NCBI GenBank assembly: GCA_026119935.1
Contig: JALRMH010000033.1
Location: 310,001-374,000, forward strand
Source: Endothia cerciana
Lineage: Eukaryota; Ascomycota; Sordariomycetes; Diaporthales; Cryphonectriaceae
Direction: 5' to 3'
Length of the DNA: 64,000 nucleotides
Part shown: positions 57,782-64,000 of the stretch, piece by piece
How the letters are laid out: each line of letters begins with the position of its first letter
Numbering within the stretch: the first letter of the stretch is position 1
Translations under genes and position numbers: made by a program
Notes under the pieces: generated by a model
The model's database searches: none
The model's input: only the letters and a program-made list of their open reading frames with translations
Told to the model about the DNA's origin: nothing

Positions 57782-58979
57782 TGGAATCTACGGTGGCTTT
57801 TCAGACTCGGGTATGATGGGCAACGGCTGTCGCAGAGGGCCCTGCTTTGAATGTGAAATTCAGGGATCAGGAGCGAGGCACAATACTGCGGCATAGGCAA
57901 CCGGTCACAAAGCCATACTGCGCGAGGCATGTGAGGGCTAGACTTGAAGGAAGTGATCGCCCGTACCACACGCGGGACTTTTCACTTGAGGATGCAATAG
58001 GATGGCAATGATACCGACACGGACTCTACCCACATACGGAGGGAATGGTAATGACCACACTATTCACAGTGACAATAAAGGGCCATCTGTCGTGATCTAT
58101 CTCAGGGTGTTTCGAACTGCTCTGGCGCACACGTAATCACATGTGACGGTCTTTGAAAGAGACAAGAATGACGGGTTACATCTACACAATCTTTGTATCA
58201 AGTTCCCAGATCTTCACGTTAGCACCCATACTGTATCTAGTTGCCTTAAAACAGACATGCATTTCGATAATGACTTTTGTGTGTTGCATAGCCCCGTAAG
58301 TCGAGGTGGTGTTGTCGCCATCACAATGTTGTACCATGTACATAGATGCTCGCCAAAGCAACGGCATCGGGCCCGAGCTTGGCAGGGGTGGTCAGGGCTG
58401 GGGGGCGAGCACAGGCCACCCTGGCGTGGATGGGGCTCTGCCTGCCAGCCTGCTGACTGACGGGGACAGGGTGCCGTTTGCCCCCTGCCTGCTGCGAGCG
58501 ACCAGCTCCTCAAAAAGGCTCCGATCCCTCGCCTCAGCTTTCTCTTGGTCCAAACCTCATCCCATCACACAACCGTCAAGACAGCCGCTTGTTCTGCCAC
58601 GAATCTTCTGAAGCCCGCAGCCAATCCTCAGACGGGTTTTCTTTCCTTCACGCCGTCCATCTGCCGACTCGATTTTCATAACTCCACGCCGTCGCGCGGC
58701 AAGAGTCTTTCTGCCCACGGTGTCTGCCACTTGCCTCAACTGCCTGCCCATCGCCCCGTCGCGCTCTCTCGCAGCTTAACGCGACTCGGCCACCACCATC
58801 AACGCGCCATCAGGTCTTCACGATCAACCTTTCTTAATCAATCAAGAGTTCTTCGCCGAGCGAATACCTTTCGTCAACTCGCATCTCTAATAACGAGTCG
58901 CAACTAGACACGCGACCCGGCCGCCAACTTCTTATTTTCCACATCAACAACAACCATCTTTTCGCCGTCCAACCTCGAC
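57782..58979. other. Intergenic between OST4 and YRA1
   Basis: 1.2 kb. The last 400 bp are C/T-rich and probably the YRA1 leader. No supported gene. Confidence 0.6.
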
Positions 58980-60749
58980 ATGTCTACCAAGCTCAACCAG
59001 TCTCTCGAGGAGATCCTCAAGACCAACCGCGCTGCCGGTCGCGCCAACGGTGGCCGCCCTCGTCGCAGCAACATGCCGACCAGGCCTGCTGCCCCTACTG
59101 GCGGCGTCAAGAAGAACACCAAGCCTGTTGGCAAGGCCGCCGCCAAGCAGGCTCCTGCCAAGGGTGTGAAGGGCCCTCGCGGCAGCCAGATCCAGATGAG
59201 CAACCTGGTAGGCGGCACTCGCGCTTCCTTTTCTACACGAACATGCTGCTAACCATTTGCCGCAGCCCAAGGACGTCTCTGAGACCCAGATCAAGGTATG
59301 TGATCGATGAGGCTATTGCAGCCCTCAGGGACTTCTATCGGCATCCACTTCCATCGCGTATAACATCGACATGATCCCATTCCTCGGTCGGACAGAAGGC
59401 GGTCTTCCATTCCGCTCCCACCTATGCAGTGGCTTGGTCTGAACTGAAAGTCTCCTTTCTCGCTCTATGCGGCGCACGCTCGCCCTGGCGCTGCGATATC
59501 GCGTACAGGAAGTTGAGCACCGCGTGTCGCGCACCACGACAGCATGCTTGGATAGCCTGGCAAGCATCCAGAAAAGCGCTGTCTGCGACGAGTCAATCGC
59601 GGCAAAGTGTCAGCACCAGAGTGTGTTCCTCTGCGGCCTATCACTGGGTGTCGTCCTTGATGAGAATGCACCCCCATCACCTATTCCGCGAGCAAAGCAG
59701 TGAGCAGCAGCGATTTCTATTCCCGACACTTGCGGCAGCAGACGGCCTTTCCTATTGCGTCAATATTGGTCCATTCCTACGATTGTCGATAGAGGTGGCT
59801 TCTATGCGAGGGGATATCGCTTCGCCCAAGAGACAGCAGTCTTCGAGTCGAAGTGATGTAGACCCGAGCAGCGGCTAGACCCTGGGAGCTTCTCAGGTCG
59901 GGTGTACATCTCTACTTTGAAGAGAGGCGAGCTGGTACCCGGGGCCTTGGTGGCAGAGACTCTGACTACCCGTTGTGCAGCGCGGAGTCGTTGACCATTT
60001 GTCGTGAGGTTGATGGTGGCTCTTGACAGTTCCTACCACTAACGCTCACTGCTTTGCTCGCTCGGTGCATGATGTTGGATATCTTTTCGGACTTTGAATC
60101 ACCGGCGAAAACCCCGACCGCGACCAGCGACTCGTCGACTTGTGCGCACTGGGGATTCTTCTCAGATTGCTTTGCTAACACGTATTTCTCTGCTGTTCAG
60201 GACTACTTCGCAGAACTCAACAAGGACACGAAGAAGGGCCCTGTTGGCACGATCGTGAAGCTCGAGTCGTTTTCCAGTGGCTCCCGCAACATGTTCCAGG
60301 TTGCCTTCAGGCAGTCTGATGCTGCCTACAAGGCCCTTGATCGCCTCAAGGATATCAAGATCGACAACAGGCCCATCGACGTAAGTAATGCATGGTGCCA
60401 AAATCTCCGATGATGTTAGAGCTAACATCAGATTCAGGTCAAGATACTGGTCTCTGGGGACGCCGTTCCTGAGCCTCCCAGCTTGAGCCAGCGCGTGACC
60501 AGCGCGCCCAAGTCGGCCGCTGCGGCGAAGGCAGGCCCCAAGGGCAAGAAGGTTGCTGCTGCTGGTGCTGGTGCCAAGGACGGCAAGAAGGGTCGTGCTG
60601 GGCGCGCCAAGAACGCGCGACCGGCCAAGAAGACGGCGGATGAGCTCGATGCCGAGATGGCCGATTACTTCGACGCTGCTAAGGCCCCCGCCGAGGCTGA
60701 CGGCGGGGCTGCCAGCGGCGATGCTCAGATGGAGGATGAGATCATGTGA
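58980..60749 (+). CDS. YRA1: mRNA-export adaptor of the Yra1/Mlo3/ALYREF family
   Basis: Proposed exons are 58980-59207, 59266-59295, 60201-60380 and 60438-60749 (249 aa). Yra1-type proteins couple transcription and splicing to nuclear mRNA export by binding RNA and handing it to Mex67. The N-terminal box MSTKLNQSLEEILKTNR and the C-terminal box TADELDAEMADYFD are the conserved UAP56-binding motifs at each end. Between them are RG/basic spacers and an RRM (DVSETQIKDYFAELNK ... NMFQVAFRQSDAAYKAL ... DNRPIDVKILV). Exon 2 is only 30 nt. Intron 2 is 905 nt, by far the longest in the window, with donor GTATGT, a GCTAAC branch site about 25 nt before TTCAG, and a TGA 12 nt inside. Yeast YRA1 likewise has an oversized regulatory intron. 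Confidence 0.93.
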
Positions 60750-62106
60750 GAGACATGATCCGGTCACGGGCTGGAGGCGGAAGCCCGTATTAGAAATGTT
60801 TGGTTGGGCGGTCAGACTGCTTTCACCTGACAAGCGTAATGGAATGTCGGGCGTCACACCCAGAAAGTGCTTTTCATGCAGGGAGCGTCGCATCGTTTAT
60901 GTCTGCCGGTGTCTTGACCTGGTCCGAACTTACGGTAGACTTGATCAAAGCGGCATATCGACAGTGACCAGATTGGAAGCTTTCATCGTGAAGACCCCTG
61001 TCAGGCTTGATAGTCGGAGAGGCCATTGACGCTTTACCAGCACAACTTTGATAGCATGTCTAAGATATGCACACTCTTCGCCTATACAGGGACCATTGGC
61101 ACAGTACCCATATAAAACCTTCCAGAGCGAGAAGATCCCTTTCACAATTATCACTACACAGGGAAGAGACTGCATGGATCTCACCCTGTTCCTCAGAGTA
61201 TCTCTTTTCAGGCCAAAGACCACCGGCTTTTAGATACTCATAGAAAAGAACAACGGCGAACGAATTAGGAGGATCTGCACCAAGCAACCATCACATAAAT
61301 GCTCCGATACATACTAAGATGTCCCGTTTTGAGAAGGCACTTCGTCTTCTACAACACCTTCACCAAGGCTCGGCTTCCCTATCGAGACCTCAGCACAACC
61401 TCCCAACTTGATCTCTACGGCGTTACAGCCACCGCACTGCTGTTATCAAGTGCCAATACAAGATCACGTCAACAACTTCACACGGTGCGATCTGCACATC
61501 CCCCCCCCCCCCTCTCTCTCTCTCTCTCTCTTGCTCTCTCTCTTGCTCTCTGTCTTGCTCTCTTCCTTTTTATCTCCTCTCGACCCGGGCCAATTCTCTT
61601 GGTCCTGAGGAGCATCGGGGATCGCCTCCGGCCCGAAGCTCATAACAACATTCAACAAAACGTCGGACAGTTGAAGACGGCTGTGGGCGGAACCAACACG
61701 GAGCTGGAGGAATTCAAGACCGTGGCGACCAAATATCTAGGAGGGATTTCGGTCGGCCCTTCACCACCTCTCGCCGAACCTACAGATCACGAATAAATAC
61801 GGGGTGGTATCATGTCACCATGGTGTTCGAGGACGGCAGACTAAAGGTGGACAGAGGAGATCATGACGCTCAACAGACATGGTGTTTGACCTGTTCATAT
61901 GAAGGCGGTAAGGACCCTTTCCAAGGTGGGTCGAGACCTTCTCCATAAACCGTGGAGAAGGTTTGCAGAAAGGCGGCAGAAGTATATGGTGAGCAAGACT
62001 TCCCGGAGGTTGGGTAAGATTATGTATAGCAAGTCTTCTAGATGCCAAAAATTGCACATAAGCGCCGCCCTTTTAGCATTTCCGTCTTCCGACTGCTCTG
62101 ACGACC
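60750..62106. other. Convergent intergenic region
   Basis: 1.36 kb between the 3' ends of YRA1 and PIG-H. Contains a C12-(CT)n tract at 61500-61545. A 165-codon frame (61299-61796) crosses this tract and is not protein-like. Confidence 0.6.
61500..61545. repeat. C12 followed by (CT)n
   Basis: Run of C to 61512, then CT repeats with TTG interruptions. Confidence 0.88.
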
Positions 62107-63036
62107 TCATCCGTAACCCCCCCTGTCCTCCGATTTCCTCGCCACCATGCCGTTCCCCTCCGGCGGCTCCCAGAGGCACCCCCTGACCCCCCTCCAGACC
62201 CTCTCCACGATGGCCCGTCCCGGCAGCAGCCGTGGGAAGACGACGACGACGTCGTCCTCGCCGTCGACCACCACCACCAGGTAGTACCGCACCGCGAAGC
62301 CCCGGAACGCCTCGTTGATCAGCACGTCGCGTATCTTCTCGGTGGGGATGAAGCGCGTGCCGGCGCGCCAGCTCGCGAGGTAGGAGCCGCCGGTGGAGCT
62401 CGTCTGGATGCCCAGGCCGCGCAGCACGAGCAGGGACTCGGTGGTGTGGACCCGGAGGGTCGCGAGGTAGAGGAGGGCGGCGCAGAGCGGGTAGAGGAGG
62501 GACGGCTGCGGGAGGGACGCCGGGAGGAGGGCCAGGGCGCGGCCCGGGGCGGTGTGGCGGGCGAGGTGGGCGAGGGCGTAGGGGACCCAGGCCGGCGTCA
62601 GGAGGGTCGCCGGCCGGGGGGGCGGGGGGGCTGCCGCCGCCGCCGCCGCAGGCGGTGGCAGCAGAGGCAGCAGCAGCCCCCCTCCCCCGGTGACCTCATG
62701 GATATTGTCGTCCCTGTGGCCCTGGGACACGCTGGCGTTGTGGGCGGGGCCGGGGCCGGGGCCTGTGGTTGTGGTTGTGGTTGTGGTTGTCGGCACCGCG
62801 GTCGACAACGACGAGCCCGCCGGTGTCGTCGCGCGGATATGTTCCGGGGGGGGCGGGAGCGTCCACGTCGCGTGCAGGAGGAGCAGGACGGACAGCGCCA
62901 GGAGCAGCCGGAGCAGGAAGACGATGCCCAGGAGGAGGCGGTTGGAGATCGTCGCGGTGGGGCAGGTGGTGACCTTGAACTCGGCGGTCGTGGGGGAGGG
63001 GCGTCGGACCTCGAGGTGTGGCGGCGTCGTGAGCAT
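62107..63036 (-). CDS. GPI15: PIG-H/Gpi15 subunit of GPI-GlcNAc transferase
   Basis: Single exon of 309 aa from the ATG at 63036; the open frame extends upstream only to a TTG. PIG-H is a non-catalytic ER-membrane subunit of the enzyme that starts GPI-anchor synthesis by adding GlcNAc to phosphatidylinositol. The C-terminal half has the PIG-H domain: ESLLVLRGLGIQTSS, RFIPTEKIRDVLINEAFRGF, VRYYLVVVV and VVVFPRLLPGRAIVERVW. Two hydrophobic segments precede it (RLLLGIVFLLRLLLALSVLLL and LYPLCAALLYLATL), giving the usual hairpin membrane insertion. Between them is an unusual stretch of about 100 residues rich in Thr, Gly, Pro and Ala (Thr9 and Ala7 runs), coded by simple repeats on the + strand (62764-62790). 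Basic residues and GNGMVARK close the protein. Confidence 0.87.
   Translation of the reverse strand: MLTTPPHLEVRRPSPTTAEFKVTTCPTATISNRLLLGIVFLLRLLLALSVLLLLHATWTLPPPPEHIRATTPAGSSLSTAVPTTTTTTTTTGPGPGPAHNASVSQGHRDDNIHEVTGGGGLLLPLLPPPAAAAAAAPPPPRPATLLTPAWVPYALAHLARHTAPGRALALLPASLPQPSLLYPLCAALLYLATLRVHTTESLLVLRGLGIQTSSTGGSYLASWRAGTRFIPTEKIRDVLINEAFRGFAVRYYLVVVVDGEDDVVVVFPRLLPGRAIVERVWRGVRGCLWEPPEGNGMVARKSEDRGGYG
62764..62790. repeat. (GTGGTT)n hexamer repeat coding for Thr run in PIG-H
   Basis: On the + strand TGTGGT/TGTGGTT units; on the coding strand they read ACA/ACC codons. Confidence 0.88.
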
Positions 63037-63116
63037 CGTCGCCGTCGCCGTCGCCGTCGCAGAGGTGATGTGACAACGGGGCAAAACTCCTTGAGGCCGT
63101 CGCAACTTGGGATATC

Positions 63117-63154
<38 letters not shown>

Positions 63155-64000
63155 GCAACAACAACACGGCCGGCCTGGCTGGTCCTCTTGGGGTGCCTTT
63201 TTAGTGGTTCTCTCTTGTCGTCTCAACCGCCCATTATGTCTGTGCCTTGGTTGGGGCTTAACAGCAGCGGAGAAGGGCGTGGTGCTGCCGTTGATCCTGC
63301 GTTCGTGGTCGGAAGGAAGCTGAGGTGGGAGCTCGAGGTTGCGCAAGGGCTTCCAGTAAGATTGACGCAGGAAGCCTGCCTCGGCCTCTTTCAGACAGAG
63401 TTTCGACCAGGATCCGAAGCCCAGGCACTTCCGCTCCAGAGGGTTGTTCTGTTTAACAAGCCTCCGAAGTAGTAAATATCTCAAGATAGAATAATCATTC
63501 AATCGAGCGTTGGCGTCCCAAACGTAGGTCAGTTCAATCCTTTTGCTGTTCGTCTGCGCATCTTGGTAATATAGACCCATCTTTTTGCGCCTTCTGTCAG
63601 CTGTTATGGCTCAATCGGGATGAAGGCACACAGAATTCTCATTGGCGCTATTCCATTTCCATCAGAACCCCACGACTGTGCCCAGCGCGAGCGCTGCAGC
63701 GGCCACCCACTCGCTCGGGTAACCAGCGATGCTGCGTGTGGCCCGAAGCAACGAAGACGATTCTTGAGGGAGGCCTCACTCTGCAGAGGCGTCTTCACTG
63801 TTGCGCGGCGTGTTGGATCACATGGTCGTGGGCTTGGGGTGGTGCTATGAGATGGAGCTGTCAACTCCCTTTTTTTTTTTTCCTTTTCTTTTTTTTCTTT
63901 TACACACCTCCTTGCTTTTTTCTTCTTTTCTCCTGCGTATCCTTCCTGTGAGTTTGTTTGTTGTCCTGGCTTTCGAGTCGAACGTCCGATCGAGGGTGCC
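63037..64000. other. Upstream region of PIG-H to the window end
   Basis: Contains the (AAC)n microsatellite (63117-63166) just upstream of PIG-H and T-rich tracts at 63870-63930. No gene supported to the window edge. Confidence 0.6.
63117..63166. repeat. (AAC)n microsatellite in the PIG-H 5' region
   Basis: About 16 AAC units with one CAG interruption. On the PIG-H strand it is a (GTT)n tract 80 bp upstream of the start codon. Confidence 0.92.

Noticed and set aside
59429..59878. 149-codon frame inside the long YRA1 intron
   Set aside because: No protein-like features or recognised motif; treated as intron sequence.
61299..61796. 165-codon + strand frame
   Set aside because: Crosses a C12-(CT)n microsatellite that supplies a third of the residues; no family features, no introns or neighbours that support it.
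62446..63204. 252-codon + strand frame opposite PIG-H
   Set aside because: Arg/Glu/Gly-only composition with an Asn run from the AAC repeat; the minus strand carries the PIG-H domain.

Overview
This is nuclear DNA of a filamentous ascomycete fungus, most likely a sordariomycete. Genes carry short introns (mostly 40-145 nt) with GTRNGT donors and CTAAC-like branch sites. Coding DNA is GC-rich, genes lie on both strands with no operons, and the products match Pezizomycotina families (Sfl1-type HSF, 2EXR protein, FacC/Yat2-type carnitine acetyltransferase, GH28 rhamnogalacturonase). I could not identify the species. I find no CRISPR array, no intact transposon and no rRNA gene.

Layout from left to right: 3' end of cytosolic isoleucyl-tRNA synthetase (+); Sfi1 half-bridge protein (+); mitochondrial seryl-tRNA synthetase (+); intron-containing tRNA-Trp (-); Sfl1-type HSF transcription factor (-) with a 4.4 kb gene-free upstream region; Ctf4/Mcl1 replisome protein (-); WD40 protein (+); a 1040-aa low-complexity fungal protein (+); Rab GTPase Ypt1 (-); a probable mitochondrial protein (+); a 2EXR protein (-); secreted rhamnogalacturonase (+); carnitine acetyltransferase (+); a >2000-aa coiled-coil repeat protein (-); mitochondrial GTP/GDP carrier Ggc1 (-); Pol III subunit Rpc82 (-); complex III core 2 (+); the 52-aa Ost4 (+); Yra1/Mlo3 mRNA-export adaptor (+); PIG-H/Gpi15 (-).

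The genes are independent housekeeping and accessory genes rather than a pathway cluster. Loose themes are mitochondria (SerRS, carnitine acetyltransferase, Ggc1, Qcr2, one unknown), translation and tRNA, ER and secretory functions (Ypt1, Ost4, PIG-H) and the cell cycle (Sfi1, Ctf4). Two gene pairs, Ctf4/WD40 and Rpc82/Qcr2, share divergent promoters.

Exon junctions were deduced by hand from reading frame, splice consensus and family similarity, so any single boundary may be off by a few bases. I do not see a clearly new biological system. The observations most worth following are a 905-nt intron in the Yra1 gene with an immediate in-frame stop, about twenty degenerate helical repeats in the giant coiled-coil protein, a GC-AG intron in QCR2, an 11-nt first coding exon in YPT1, and many G/C homopolymers of 11-17 nt confined to non-coding DNA.
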